DNA of 20,480 nucleotides from Ferruginibacter sp. (GCA_018882645.1 VERM01000003.1:1-20480), one strand, 5' to 3'. Shown: positions 5,988 through 14,363, numbered from the stretch's first letter. The notes: generated by a model not told the origin, from the letters alone. Numbers and translations: made by a program.

Positions 5988-8597
5988 TTATTTGAGTTTA
6001 TTTTTAATCTCCTGCAATTTTAAAAGAGCTTCCACGGGTGTGAGCCTGTTGATGTCAATGGGCTCCAGCATATTTCTGATTTCTTCAAAAAGAACTGAGT
6101 GCGTGTCAAAGATGCTCAACTGCATTTTTGGGCCTTGTAAATTTTTCAGACTGTTTTCTGTATTTGTTCCATTTTGTTTTTGGCTGTCTCTGCTTTCTTC
6201 GAGTTGTTTGAGTACTTCATTGGCTCGGTTGATCAGCGTAACAGGCATGCCTGCCATACGGGCCACATGAATGCCAAAGCTGTGTGTACTGCCGCCTGCA
6301 GCGAGTTTGCGTAGAAAAATTACTTTATTGCCAACTTCTTTGTTGGTGATATGGAAATTCTTTACTCTTTCAAATTTATTTTCGAGTTCGTTGAGTTCGT
6401 GATAGTGAGTGGCAAAAAGAGTTTTTGGTGTGTGCGGTGAATTGTGGAGGTACTCGGCAATGCTCCAGGCAATGGAGATGCCGTCGTAAGTAGAAGTTCC
6501 TCTCCCGATTTCATCAAGAAGAATCAGACTTCTAGAGGTGAGGTTATTGATGATGCTTGCGGTTTCATTCATTTCAACCATGAATGTGCTTTCTCCTCCG
6601 CTGAGATTGTCAGATGCGCCAACTCGTGTAAAAATTTTATCGGTCAAAGGAATTTTAGCGGAGGCTGCTGGCACAAAGCTTCCCATGTGAGCCATTAAAG
6701 TAATGAGTGCCGTTTGTCTGAGAACGGCGCTTTTGCCACTCATATTGGGGCCGGTGAGAATGATGATTTGAGTTGTAGACTCGTCCAGTGAAATATCATT
6801 GCTGATATAAGACTCGCCGGTCGGGAGATTTCTTTCAATAACGGGATGTCTGCTTTCTTTCAGTTCCAGTTCTTTGCCTTCATGAACAGTTGGTCTTTTG
6901 TAGTTGAATTGTATGGTATTGTTTGCAAAGCAGCATAGGCAATCCAAAACTGCCATTACTTGTCCGTTGGATTGAAGTGGTGCGATGTAGTCCTGCAGTT
7001 CATTCAGCAGCTCCTGAAAAATCATTTGTTCAATCTGATTGATTTTATCTTCCGCGCCCATTATTTTTTCTTCATACACTTTCAATTCAGGAGTGATGTA
7101 TCTTTCGGCGTTGGCCAGTGTTTGTTTTCTGATCCAGGTTTCAGGAACTTTATTTTTATGGATGTTGGTAACTTCAAGATAATAACCGAACACATTATTG
7201 AATCCAATTTTCAGAGAAGAGATGCCGGTATTGACAGACTCTTTCTGTTGCAATTCGGTAAGATAATTTTTTCCGCCGCTGGCTATGTTTCTCAGTTCAT
7301 CGAGTTCTTCATGAATGCCTGATGCAATCAGGCCTCCTTTGTTTGCCAAAGCAGGAGGGTTTTCATTGATTTCACGGGTGATTTTATCGAGAATATAATG
7401 GCAGGGATTGATGGCATCTCCCAGTCTCTTCATGTATTCATTTTCTGAATGGGAGCAGATTTCTTTGACGGCGATGCATTGCATCAGGCCTTTGGCAATT
7501 TGTAAAACTTCCCTCGGGTTTATTTTTTTTAAAGGCACTTTAGCAGCAAGTCTTTCAATGTCACCAGCCTGTTTGATGTGTTGTGCAATATTGTTTTTTG
7601 ATTCATATTGCTGTGTAAGAAATTCAACGGTATTCAATCTTTCGTTGATTCGAATGATATCATTCAGAGGCATCAGCATCCAGCGTTTCATCAAACGAGC
7701 ACCCATAGGAGAGACGGTGTTGTTGATGGTCTTGAATAGAGAATCTCCGTAATCGTTTATGGGTAGTAGCTCCAGATTTCTGATGGTGAAGCGATCCATC
7801 CATAAATGTTCTTGCCGGTTGATGCGTTGCAGTGAGGTGATGTGTTGCAGATGAGGATGCTCCGTGTCTTTTAAGTAATGGAGCACTGCTCCTGATGCGA
7901 TGATGCCGGAAGTCATGCCATCTACACCAAAACCTTTCAGGCTATGCGTGCCAAAATGTTTCAGCAGATTTTCAGAAGCATAAGATTCAGCGAAAATCCA
8001 TTCATCCAGTGTGTAGGTAAAAAAACTGTTTCCAAAATTTTCTTTGAAAAATTTCAGTTTGTTTCTTTGAAAGATGACTTCTGCCGGCTGAAGACTTTGT
8101 AATAATTTATCGGTGTAGTCTTTGTCACCTTCGGCAACAAAAAACTCTCCGGTTGAGATATCTAAAAAAGCAATACCGATTTGATGTTCTTCAAAATGGA
8201 GGGCTGCCAGAAAATTATTACTGTTGTGTTCAAGTAGTTTATCATTGATGGCAACGCCGGGCGTAACGAGTTCGGTCACACCTCTTTTCACAATTCCTTT
8301 TACTGCTTTTGGGTCTTCCAATTGATCGCAGATGGCAACTCTGTAACCGGCTTTAACCAGTTTATGCAGATAGGTATCGAGTGCATGGTGTGGAAATCCT
8401 GCCAGTTCCAGTGAAGCCGCATTTCCATTATTCCTTTTGGTGAGGGTAATACCCAGAACCCCTGATGTTTTTATGGCGTCATCTCCAAAAGTTTCGTAAA
8501 AATCACCTACTCTGAACAGTAATATGGCATCAGGGTATTTTGCCTTGATTGCATTGTGTTGTTGCATTAATGGAGTTTCACCGCCTGTTTTAGCCAT
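5988..8597 (-). CDS. mutS: DNA mismatch repair protein MutS
   Basis: MutS binds base mismatches and small loops and starts methyl-independent repair with MutL. It is full length at 869 aa. The mismatch-reading Phe-X-Glu motif is in GDFYE (Phe33, Glu35). The ATPase domain has Walker A GPNMSGKS (616-623), GGESTFMVEM (667-676), Walker B LILLDEIGRG (691-700) and HATHYHE-type sequence FATHYHE (728-734). GGSTHSFGIHVARMAG (768-783) leads into the helix-turn-helix dimer region. Near the C-terminus QLSIF (826-830) fits the beta-clamp binding motif. The start is ATG at 8597-8595. A perfect TAnnTTTG element ends only 4 bases upstream, so the mRNA leader should be almost absent. Downstream on the same strand is the CHU_C protein gene. 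It is divergent from lolA across a 181-base AT-rich gap. Confidence 0.98.
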   Translation of the reverse strand: MAKTGGETPLMQQHNAIKAKYPDAILLFRVGDFYETFGDDAIKTSGVLGITLTKRNNGNAASLELAGFPHHALDTYLHKLVKAGYRVAICDQLEDPKAVKGIVKRGVTELVTPGVAINDKLLEHNSNNFLAALHFEEHQIGIAFLDISTGEFFVAEGDKDYTDKLLQSLQPAEVIFQRNKLKFFKENFGNSFFTYTLDEWIFAESYASENLLKHFGTHSLKGFGVDGMTSGIIASGAVLHYLKDTEHPHLQHITSLQRINRQEHLWMDRFTIRNLELLPINDYGDSLFKTINNTVSPMGARLMKRWMLMPLNDIIRINERLNTVEFLTQQYESKNNIAQHIKQAGDIERLAAKVPLKKINPREVLQIAKGLMQCIAVKEICSHSENEYMKRLGDAINPCHYILDKITREINENPPALANKGGLIASGIHEELDELRNIASGGKNYLTELQQKESVNTGISSLKIGFNNVFGYYLEVTNIHKNKVPETWIRKQTLANAERYITPELKVYEEKIMGAEDKINQIEQMIFQELLNELQDYIAPLQSNGQVMAVLDCLCCFANNTIQFNYKRPTVHEGKELELKESRHPVIERNLPTGESYISNDISLDESTTQIIILTGPNMSGKSAVLRQTALITLMAHMGSFVPAASAKIPLTDKIFTRVGASDNLSGGESTFMVEMNETASIINNLTSRSLILLDEIGRGTSTYDGISIAWSIAEYLHNSPHTPKTLFATHYHELNELENKFERVKNFHITNKEVGNKVIFLRKLAAGGSTHSFGIHVARMAGMPVTLINRANEVLKQLEESRDSQKQNGTNTENSLKNLQGPKMQLSIFDTHSVLFEEIRNMLEPIDINRLTPVEALLKLQEIKNKLK

Positions 8598-8601
8598 GAA
8601 G

Positions 8602-8609
8602 CAAATTTA
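8602..8609 (-). promoter_or_regulatory. Bacteroidota -7 element for mutS
   Basis: Read on the minus strand the octamer is TAAATTTG, an exact TAnnTTTG match. Its last base is 4 bases from the mutS ATG, so transcription from it would start at or next to the start codon (leaderless or near-leaderless mRNA). Confidence 0.5.
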
Positions 8610-8643
8610 CTGCATGGCTTGCTATTTTATTGTGACAGATATC

Positions 8644-8663
8644 TTTATTTGTTTTTATTTGTT
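8644..8663. repeat. Exact 10-bp tandem repeat in mutS-lolA intergenic region
   Basis: TTTATTTGTT occurs twice head to tail, in an AT-rich stretch between divergent mutS and lolA. It may be a chance result of base composition, or a slippage-prone or bent-DNA element between two promoters. No protein-binding role can be read from it. Confidence 0.5.
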
Positions 8664-8753
8664 TGAGATCAGATATAAATTGAGTTTTCAATTTTTTAAC
8701 TTTTTATACAAAATCAAGTCCATATTTATAAATCATTAAACAATTCATATAAC

Positions 8754-8761
8754 TATCTTTG
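8754..8761 (+). promoter_or_regulatory. Bacteroidota -7 element for lolA-like gene
   Basis: TATCTTTG is an exact TAnnTTTG match, 17 bases before the ATG at 8779. The leader is A/T-rich with no Shine-Dalgarno, as is usual in Bacteroidota. No clear -33 TTG is seen. Confidence 0.6.
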
Positions 8762-8778
8762 CTCCAAATTTTAAAAAA

Positions 8779-9441
8779 ATGAAGAAATTACTATCCATTT
8801 TCCTTGTTGTCACCCTCATTTCATTACCATTTTTGTCCATGGCTCAGGGGGCTTCGGGTAAAAATGATGCTGAAGCCAAAAAGATTTTGGATGCAGTAAG
8901 TGCAAAGTTCAAGGCCTTTAAAACGGTTCAGGCTAAATTTTCATTGAAAATTGAAAATGGGTCCGGAAAGTCATTGGGATCCAAATCAGGATCGGTATCT
9001 ATGAAAGGAACCAAGTATCTCATCAAAATTAACGGTCAGGATATCTACTCGGACGGCTCAGCTGTATGGTCTTACGACAAATCCTCTAATGAAGTTACCG
9101 TAAACAAAATAGACCCCTCTTCTAATAGCATTACACCGCAAAAATTGTTTACCAATTTTTATGACAAAGACTTTTTGTATAAACTCAATGGTGATGTAAA
9201 AGAGGGAGGAAAAACACTTAAGGAAATTGAACTCACCCCAATTGACAAGACAAGACCCTTCCATAAAGTTTTGATTTATGTAGAGAATGCTACTATTTAT
9301 ACTACCAAAATCTTCGAAAAGACGGGCACTCGTTTCACTTACAGCATAAACAATATCAAGACAGACGCCTCTATCACAGATGCATCTTTTGTTTTTGACG
9401 AGAAAAAATATCCGGGCGTGGAAGTGGTGGATTTAAGATAA
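8779..9441 (+). CDS. lolA: LolA-like outer-membrane lipoprotein carrier protein
   Basis: LolA ferries mature lipoproteins across the periplasm from the LolCDE exporter to the outer membrane. This 220-aa protein has a signal peptide (MKKLLSIF...LSMAQ, cut after about residue 23). The mature part is a single half-barrel-like domain, with FKTVQAKFSLKIEN near 47-60 followed by alternating strands (GTKYLIKINGQDIYSDGSAVWSYD) and the late DASFVFDEKKYPGVEVVDLR-type end. The order 'long helix, open beta sheet, F-x-F then VxDLR tail' is the LolA pattern. Sequence identity in the family is low in Bacteroidota, where LolB is usually absent, so LolA may deliver directly. The start is ATG at 8779, close behind a good promoter element. 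The gene converges on ubiX with a 28-base gap and no clear terminator hairpin. A related periplasmic chaperone role is the main alternative. Confidence 0.87.
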   Translation: MKKLLSIFLVVTLISLPFLSMAQGASGKNDAEAKKILDAVSAKFKAFKTVQAKFSLKIENGSGKSLGSKSGSVSMKGTKYLIKINGQDIYSDGSAVWSYDKSSNEVTVNKIDPSSNSITPQKLFTNFYDKDFLYKLNGDVKEGGKTLKEIELTPIDKTRPFHKVLIYVENATIYTTKIFEKTGTRFTYSINNIKTDASITDASFVFDEKKYPGVEVVDLR

Positions 9442-9469
9442 GGTTGGCTATTTTCAAGTTTCTCAAAAA

Positions 9470-10030
9470 TTAATTGTCTCCCCATCTGTAGGTCTTTATG
9501 TCTAGTCCAGCAAGGTCTATTACTCTGTCCACTACAGTAGCGGCTACATCTTCTATTGTTTTTGGTTTGCTGTAAAATGAAGGAGTAGCCGGACAAATGA
9601 TGCCTCCCGCGAGGGTTATTGTTTCCATGCTTTTGATATGAATGAGGTTATAAGGCGTGTCTCTGGCTACACAAATTAATTTTCTTCTTTCTTTTAGAAT
9701 TACATCAGCAGCCCTGGTTATCAGATCATTTGAAATGCCGGCTGCTATTCTTCCCAATGTACCCATACTACAAGGAATGATGATCATGGTATTGTATTTG
9801 CCCGAACCAGAGGCAAAAGGGGCATGAAAATCCTGTTGATTGTAGTATTTTATGGGCAAGTCATTATAACTATCATCATCCAGTTCAGTGCGCCATACTT
9901 CTTTCGCATTGGCAGTCATCAGGAGGGAAAGCTCATCAATCTGATCTTTAATTTGCAATAATTTCGACAATAATAATTTTGCATAAATTGAACCGCTGGC
10001 TCCTGTGATGGCTACTACTATTTTTTGCAT
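9470..10030 (-). CDS. ubiX: UbiX-family flavin prenyltransferase
   Basis: UbiX joins dimethylallyl phosphate to reduced FMN, making the prenylated flavin used by UbiD-type decarboxylases. The protein has the family's usual length (186 aa). The FMN-binding start is MQKIVVAITGASGS. The hallmark stretch IIIPCSMGTLGRIAAG is followed by RAADVILKERRKLI, ARDTPYNLIHI and GGIICPATPSFYSKP, which hold the phosphate- and flavin-contacting Ser, Arg and Tyr residues. The start is ATG at 10030-10028. A near-match promoter element (GATATTTG instead of TAnnTTTG) lies at 10061-10068. The alpha-oxoamine synthase gene is 98 bases upstream on the same strand, so the two may be partly co-transcribed. No UbiD partner is present in the window, so the final pathway (ubiquinone or menaquinone type, or aromatic acid metabolism) cannot be decided here. 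Confidence 0.95.
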   Translation of the reverse strand: MQKIVVAITGASGSIYAKLLLSKLLQIKDQIDELSLLMTANAKEVWRTELDDDSYNDLPIKYYNQQDFHAPFASGSGKYNTMIIIPCSMGTLGRIAAGISNDLITRAADVILKERRKLICVARDTPYNLIHIKSMETITLAGGIICPATPSFYSKPKTIEDVAATVVDRVIDLAGLDIKTYRWGDN

Positions 10031-10128
10031 GCCTTTTCAGTTTTAGCTATAAAAGTCTAACAAATATCGGATGTAAAAGGTTTTGCACTTGTAATTTATT
10101 TTCGACAGTTTAAATCAGATTAAATCCC

Positions 10129-11373
10129 TTATGCCATATTTGGGATTTGGGTTGTCTTATATGAGCCATTATCGAGTTTCTTTTTTGTTTGCTCAAATGC
10201 ATTCAGCGTGAGATCGATATCTTCAGAACTGTGAGCGGCGGTGGGAATTAGCCTGTAAATAATTTCACCCTTTGGTATGACAGGATATACCACAATACTA
10301 CAGAAAATATAATGGTTTTCTCTGAGGTCTTTAACCATTTGCGCTGCTTCCGCCACATCTCCCTTCATATAAACAGGTGTAACGGGAGAGTTTGTGTTGC
10401 CAATATCAAAACCTCTCTCTCTCAATCCATTTTGCAGCCTATGTACATTATCCCACAATTTCTTTCTCAGTTCCGGCATCTGCTTCACCATCTCCATTCT
10501 TTTCAGCATTCCTTCAACAACAATCATGGGCAGGCTTTTGGCAAAAATCTGTGAGCGGGTATTGTAACGCAGGTAATTAATCACGGATTTTGGGCCGCTG
10601 ATGAATGCACCAATACTGCCCATACTTTTTACAAATGTGCTGAAATACAAGTCGATATCCGATTGACACCCCTGCGCTTCATCTGCACCGGCACCTGTTG
10701 GACCCATATAACCAAAACCATGAGCATCATCTATTAATATTCTGAATGTGTATTTTTTCTTGAGAGCCACAATTTCTTTTAAGATGCCTTGCTCCCCATC
10801 CATGCCAAAAACGCCCTCAGTAATCAATAATATGCCACCGCCATTTTTGTTTGCCATTTCTTTTGCACGCTGCAGTTGTTTTTCGCAATCAGAAATATCA
10901 TTGTGTTTGAAAGCGTACCTATATCCCATATGCAAACGAATACCATCTACAATACATGCATGCGATTCCGCATCATAAACAATGACATCCCGGCGGTTGA
11001 CCAGTGCATCTATGCAGCTCATGATACCCTGATAACCGAAATTCAACAGCATTGTATCTTCTCTTCCAACAAATTCACTGATCACTTTTTCAAGTGCCTC
11101 ATGTTTCTCTGTGTTGCCGCTCATCATTCTCGCGCCCATGGGATTGCCCATGCCATATTTTGCAGCCGCTTCGGCATCAATCTTTCTGACTTCAGGATGA
11201 TTAACCAAGCCGAGATAATTGTTAAGGCTCCATACAATTACATCCTTTCCTCTGAATTTCATGCGTGGACCAAGTTCTCCTTCCAGTTTTGGAAAAGCAA
11301 AATAACCATGGGCTCTGTCCATATGCTGCCCGATGGGACCGCTGTCTTTCGCGAGTCTTTCAAATATGTCCAT
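10129..11373 (-). CDS. Alpha-oxoamine synthase family PLP enzyme (serine palmitoyltransferase- or cysteate acyltransferase-like)
   Basis: Enzymes of this family condense an amino acid with an acyl thioester and release CO2. The 414-aa protein is typical in length. SLNNYLGL (49-56) and GMGNPMGARMMSG (74-86) open the fold. His138 in AESHAC stacks on PLP, DDAHGFG (215-221) binds the pyridine nitrogen, and Lys249 in STFVKSMG forms the Schiff base. The C-terminal domain has VTPVY and a FCSIVVYPVIPKG segment. In Bacteroidota, close relatives are variously annotated as glycine C-acetyltransferase, 8-amino-7-oxononanoate synthase, serine palmitoyltransferase or the cysteate acyltransferase of sulfonolipid synthesis. 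From memory of flavobacterial relatives I favour a lipid-base role over biotin or threonine metabolism, but residues alone do not settle it. No biotin or threonine gene is nearby. The start is ATG at 11373-11371, 19 bases behind a TAnnTTTG element, divergent from the phosphatase gene. Confidence 0.85.
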   Translation of the reverse strand: MDIFERLAKDSGPIGQHMDRAHGYFAFPKLEGELGPRMKFRGKDVIVWSLNNYLGLVNHPEVRKIDAEAAAKYGMGNPMGARMMSGNTEKHEALEKVISEFVGREDTMLLNFGYQGIMSCIDALVNRRDVIVYDAESHACIVDGIRLHMGYRYAFKHNDISDCEKQLQRAKEMANKNGGGILLITEGVFGMDGEQGILKEIVALKKKYTFRILIDDAHGFGYMGPTGAGADEAQGCQSDIDLYFSTFVKSMGSIGAFISGPKSVINYLRYNTRSQIFAKSLPMIVVEGMLKRMEMVKQMPELRKKLWDNVHRLQNGLRERGFDIGNTNSPVTPVYMKGDVAEAAQMVKDLRENHYIFCSIVVYPVIPKGEIIYRLIPTAAHSSEDIDLTLNAFEQTKKKLDNGSYKTTQIPNMA

Positions 11374-11392
11374 GTATTGTATTTTTGTGTGA

Positions 11393-11400
11393 CAAAATTA
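11393..11400 (-). promoter_or_regulatory. Bacteroidota -7 element for alpha-oxoamine synthase gene
   Basis: The minus strand reads TAATTTTG, an exact TAnnTTTG match 19 bases before the ATG. It faces the phosphatase promoter, so 11374-11490 is a compact divergent promoter region. Confidence 0.55.
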
Positions 11401-11467
11401 CATTTTTGGTATAGACAAACGGTTAAATCAATTCTGCTTTTTGTCATGAAAACAGTTGAACGAAGTG

Positions 11468-11475
11468 TATATTTG
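11468..11475 (+). promoter_or_regulatory. Bacteroidota -7 element for PafA-type phosphatase gene
   Basis: TATATTTG is an exact TAnnTTTG match, 15 bases before the ATG at 11491. A TTTG at 11440-11443 could be the -33 element, but the 24-base gap is longer than usual. No PhoB-box-like direct repeat was recognised. Confidence 0.6.
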
Positions 11476-11490
11476 TATAAATAATTTTTT

Positions 11491-13140
11491 ATGAAAAAAT
11501 CACTGTCACTTTTTTTCATGATTGCCGTAATTCTTTTTTCTGATGATGCTTTTGCGCAGAAAAGGGCGGTTAAAAAAAAACAGGCAAGTGAAAGGCCGAA
11601 GCTGATTGTAGGTTTGGTGATTGATCAAATGCGTTGGGACTATTTGTATCGTTATAAAGACCAATACAGTGATGAAGGTTTCAAAAGATTATTAAATGAA
11701 GGTTATAGTTGTGAAAACACATTGATTACTCATTTACCTACATACACCGCTGTGGGACATACGGGAATATATACCGGAAGTTTTCCTTCCATTCATGGCA
11801 TTGTGGGCAACAACTGGTTTGATAAAAAAACAGGTAAGAATATTTACTGTACTGATGACAGTACAGTAAATGCAGTTGGCAGCAATTCCGCCGCAGGTAA
11901 GATGAGTCCGAGAAATATGCTGGCAGGAACCATTACCGATGAACTTCGGTTGGCTAGTAATTTCAAAAGCAGAGTTATTGGTATTTCGCTGAAAGATCGT
12001 GGTGCAATCCTGCCTGCGGGACATAGCGCCAATGCGGCATACTGGTATGATGAATCTATAGGTGGATGGATCAGCAGTACTTATTACATGAAGGCATTGC
12101 CGAATTGGGTCAATGATTTTAATCTAAGACAAAGGCCGGACAGTTTTTTTACTCAACCATGGAATACGCTTTTGCCAATGGATCAATATACCATGAGCTC
12201 AAAAGATCATGTTTCATATGAGGGGGCTATTCCCGGAGAAAAATCGGATACTTTTCCGCACAGGCTGGATTTGATTAAGGATGAAAAATATAAGGCTTTG
12301 AGATTCACTCCGTTTGGAAATGCTTATACGCTGAATTTTGCAAAGGCGTCTCTTGTGAATGAAAAATTGGGAAAAAATGGAGCTACAGATTTTCTTGCAG
12401 TAAGTCTCTCTTCGCCTGACTATATTGGTCATGTATTTGGGCCTAATTCAGTAGAGGCGCAGGACAATTATATACGCCTTGACAGAGATCTGGCTGATTT
12501 TTTAAATTTTTTAGATGCCCAGTTGGGAAAGGATAATTATCTGTTTTTTCTATCTGCCGATCATGGAGTTGCACATGCTCCCGGTTTTCTAAATGAAAAC
12601 AATATACCTGCGGGAAGTATCAGTGCTAAAAGTCTCGTAAAGGAATTGAATGATTCTCTTGAAAATCGTTTTGGAGTTAAAAAAATGATTTTAAAAATGG
12701 AAAACTCACAGTTATACATAGACGAAAATATATCGGGTGTTTCCTCAAACTCTTCTTCTGTGAAGGAGTATATTGTCGGATTCTTACTGAAAAAAGAGTA
12801 TATGCTCCACGCGTTTGAGTTGTCTAAAACCCAAGTGGTAAATTTACCTTACGAAATAAAACGTCGGCTGGAAAACAGCATACTTCCCCGAAGAAGTGGT
12901 GATATTCAGGTAATCATGACCTCTAATTTTTTTGACGGGGAAAAGACGGGAACCACACATGGGATTTGGAATCCTTATGATGCGCATATTCCTTTATTAT
13001 GGTATGGCTGGAAAATCAATCCCGGTAAATTATACCGTGAAGTTCATATGGCGGATATTGCACCCACACTGGCCGCTTTACTGAACATTCAGATGCCGAG
13101 TGGATGTTTGGGTAATATAATTGAAGAAGTTCTCAAATAA
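11491..13140 (+). CDS. PafA-type alkaline phosphatase (periplasmic phosphomonoesterase)
   Basis: This is a Zn-dependent enzyme that hydrolyses phosphate monoesters in the periplasm, close in sequence to PafA of Elizabethkingia/Chryseobacterium. Of the 549 aa, residues 1-23 form a signal peptide ending FAQ. The first metal site has Asp45 in GLVIDQMRWDY. The nucleophile is Thr86 in PTYTAVGHT. The substrate-phosphate residues Asn107 (GIVGNNW) and Lys168/Arg170 (SLKDRGA) match the PafA set, which marks it as a monoesterase rather than a diesterase of the same superfamily. Later metal ligands lie in SSPDYIGHVFGP, LSADHGVAHA and GTTHGIWNPYDAHIPL. The short linker after the signal is Lys-rich. It stands alone between a divergent lipid-enzyme gene and a downstream secreted protein gene that has its own promoter. 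Phosphate scavenging is the family role; regulation by phosphate is not shown by the sequence. Confidence 0.93.
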   Translation: MKKSLSLFFMIAVILFSDDAFAQKRAVKKKQASERPKLIVGLVIDQMRWDYLYRYKDQYSDEGFKRLLNEGYSCENTLITHLPTYTAVGHTGIYTGSFPSIHGIVGNNWFDKKTGKNIYCTDDSTVNAVGSNSAAGKMSPRNMLAGTITDELRLASNFKSRVIGISLKDRGAILPAGHSANAAYWYDESIGGWISSTYYMKALPNWVNDFNLRQRPDSFFTQPWNTLLPMDQYTMSSKDHVSYEGAIPGEKSDTFPHRLDLIKDEKYKALRFTPFGNAYTLNFAKASLVNEKLGKNGATDFLAVSLSSPDYIGHVFGPNSVEAQDNYIRLDRDLADFLNFLDAQLGKDNYLFFLSADHGVAHAPGFLNENNIPAGSISAKSLVKELNDSLENRFGVKKMILKMENSQLYIDENISGVSSNSSSVKEYIVGFLLKKEYMLHAFELSKTQVVNLPYEIKRRLENSILPRRSGDIQVIMTSNFFDGEKTGTTHGIWNPYDAHIPLLWYGWKINPGKLYREVHMADIAPTLAALLNIQMPSGCLGNIIEEVLK

Positions 13141-13165
13141 AAGGTGAACATGTTTGGTTTTTTTA

Positions 13166-13173
13166 TAATTTTG
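13166..13173 (+). promoter_or_regulatory. Bacteroidota -7 element for MopE-motif protein gene
   Basis: TAATTTTG is an exact TAnnTTTG match, 28 bases before the ATG at 13202 and only 25 bases after the phosphatase stop. It suggests the downstream gene is transcribed on its own. Confidence 0.5.
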
Positions 13174-13201
13174 CGTCTTTAAAAGAAATCATTTCACAAT
13201 T

Positions 13202-14212
13202 ATGATTGTCACAATTTTATCCGCCTTCAGAAAGACTTTTCTCATCGCTGGCTTTCTATTTTTTTCGGTTATATCCGAAGCCCAGACTTTTGTTGTTTTG
13301 GATGATTTTGATAACGGTACAGTTACTGCAGATTCAGTGAAAAGCCTGGCAGGTTGGAAAATATTCGATGGGAGTTTTATAGTTGCCACAACTTATGGAG
13401 GACATGAATATTTTGGCAAAAGAACCAAGTCGTTAATTACAACAAACAGCAACAACAGACTTTCTACCGCCTTCAATAAGGTTTGTAATGCCTGGGAATT
13501 TGAATTTGATCCGGAGAGTACAACCCCCGGTCAGTTTGATGCGTATTTCTTTTTTATGACCAGTGCCAGTCCGGATCCGGGGTCTGCATCCGGTTATTAT
13601 GTAGTATATGATCACTCTAGCTACAACGTATCTCTTCGCAGAATGGATAATGGGGTTGTTGCCCGTACCATCATCAGTTATTTTAGAGGCAGCAGCCCGA
13701 ATGCTTTCAAAGTTAGGGTGACAAGAGATGTCAATACATGGAAGATTTTTGTCGATAATCTAAATGCAAACGGCTCATCATCCACTACCGAGCGTGGATC
13801 CGGAGTGGATGATACATATGCCCAAAATGCCTGTGCGTATCAAGGTGTTTATTTAAACCTCTCTTCCTCACTACTAAATAGCGATGCCATTGACAACATT
13901 AAGTATGCAGAAATTGCCGGCTGTGTTCCCGGTGCTCAGGAAATTTGTGGTAATAGGATTGATGATGACTGTGATGGTTTGATCGACAATGTGTATCGCT
14001 TTACAGGCGATGGGAATTTTTCTGTTGCTTCCAATTGGGAATGTGGCACCGTTCCGCCCAATCCATTGCCGGCCAATAATCATGTGATTATAACTCCACA
14101 GGCTAACGGTCGTTGTAATTTAGATATTCAATACACTGTATCTTCCGGTGCAAAGTTCATAGTAGCAGAAAGCAAGGAGTTGGTACTGCCGACCAATTTA
14201 ATCATTCAATAG
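13202..14212 (+). CDS. Secreted protein with MopE-like Asp-rich motif, unknown function
   Basis: I do not recognise the whole protein. It has 336 aa with a signal peptide ending near SVISEAQ (28). Residues about 29-235 look like one all-beta, jelly-roll-like domain (LDDFDNGT, WEFEFDP, FKVRVTRDVNTWKIFVDN, GVYLNLSS) of the kind seen in LamG/concanavalin-like sugar- or protein-binding modules. This is inferred from strand pattern only. Residues 248-263 (ICGNRIDDDCDGLIDN) match the MopE-type putative metal-binding motif, with six Asp and two Cys. The last ~75 residues (FTGDGNFSVASNWECGTVPP) form a separate beta segment common in Chitinophagales exported proteins. No CHU_C or type A T9SS sorting domain is present at the C-terminus, so how it would leave the cell is unclear, or the gene is shortened at its 3' end. 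It converges on tRNA-Gln with a shared terminator between. Confidence 0.8.
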   Translation: MIVTILSAFRKTFLIAGFLFFSVISEAQTFVVLDDFDNGTVTADSVKSLAGWKIFDGSFIVATTYGGHEYFGKRTKSLITTNSNNRLSTAFNKVCNAWEFEFDPESTTPGQFDAYFFFMTSASPDPGSASGYYVVYDHSSYNVSLRRMDNGVVARTIISYFRGSSPNAFKVRVTRDVNTWKIFVDNLNANGSSSTTERGSGVDDTYAQNACAYQGVYLNLSSSLLNSDAIDNIKYAEIAGCVPGAQEICGNRIDDDCDGLIDNVYRFTGDGNFSVASNWECGTVPPNPLPANNHVIITPQANGRCNLDIQYTVSSGAKFIVAESKELVLPTNLIIQ

Positions 14213-14334
14213 AGCCTTAAATTTCTTTCCTCAAAATAAAAAACCTTGGGGTGCCAGACGTTGTTTATTGGGTTGGAGTTTTTATTTTCCTAAACCTATT
14301 AAACCAGCCGAAGGCGACTTAAACCTCTTAAAAG

Positions 14335-14363
14335 CAAAAAATCCGCAAACTGCGGATTTTTTG
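14335..14363. terminator. Bidirectional intrinsic terminator
   Basis: A 7-bp stem ATCCGCA (14341-14347) pairs with TGCGGAT (14351-14357) around a 3-base loop. Flanking A- and T-runs extend the stem and give a U-tract on either strand. It lies directly downstream of tRNA-Gln on the minus strand and about 125 bases after the plus-strand MopE-motif gene, so it can end both transcripts. Confidence 0.85.

Noticed and set aside
6035..6055. GTGTGAGCCTG match between the start of the window and the mutS 3' end
   Set aside because: It is about a dozen bases without extension or flanking symmetry, and is best taken as chance.
8598..8778. Small plus-strand frame 8524-8739 between mutS and lolA
   Set aside because: It is AT-rich, starts inside mutS on the opposite strand, has no family content, and overlaps the promoter region.
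10876..11484. Long plus-strand frame (202 codons) opposite the alpha-oxoamine synthase
   Set aside because: It lies antisense to a strongly conserved enzyme and its translation is low-complexity with no domain, so it is a shadow frame.
14213..14334. Possible extra small gene or riboswitch before the terminator
   Set aside because: I saw no ORF with a plausible start and no paired structure other than the terminator hairpin itself.
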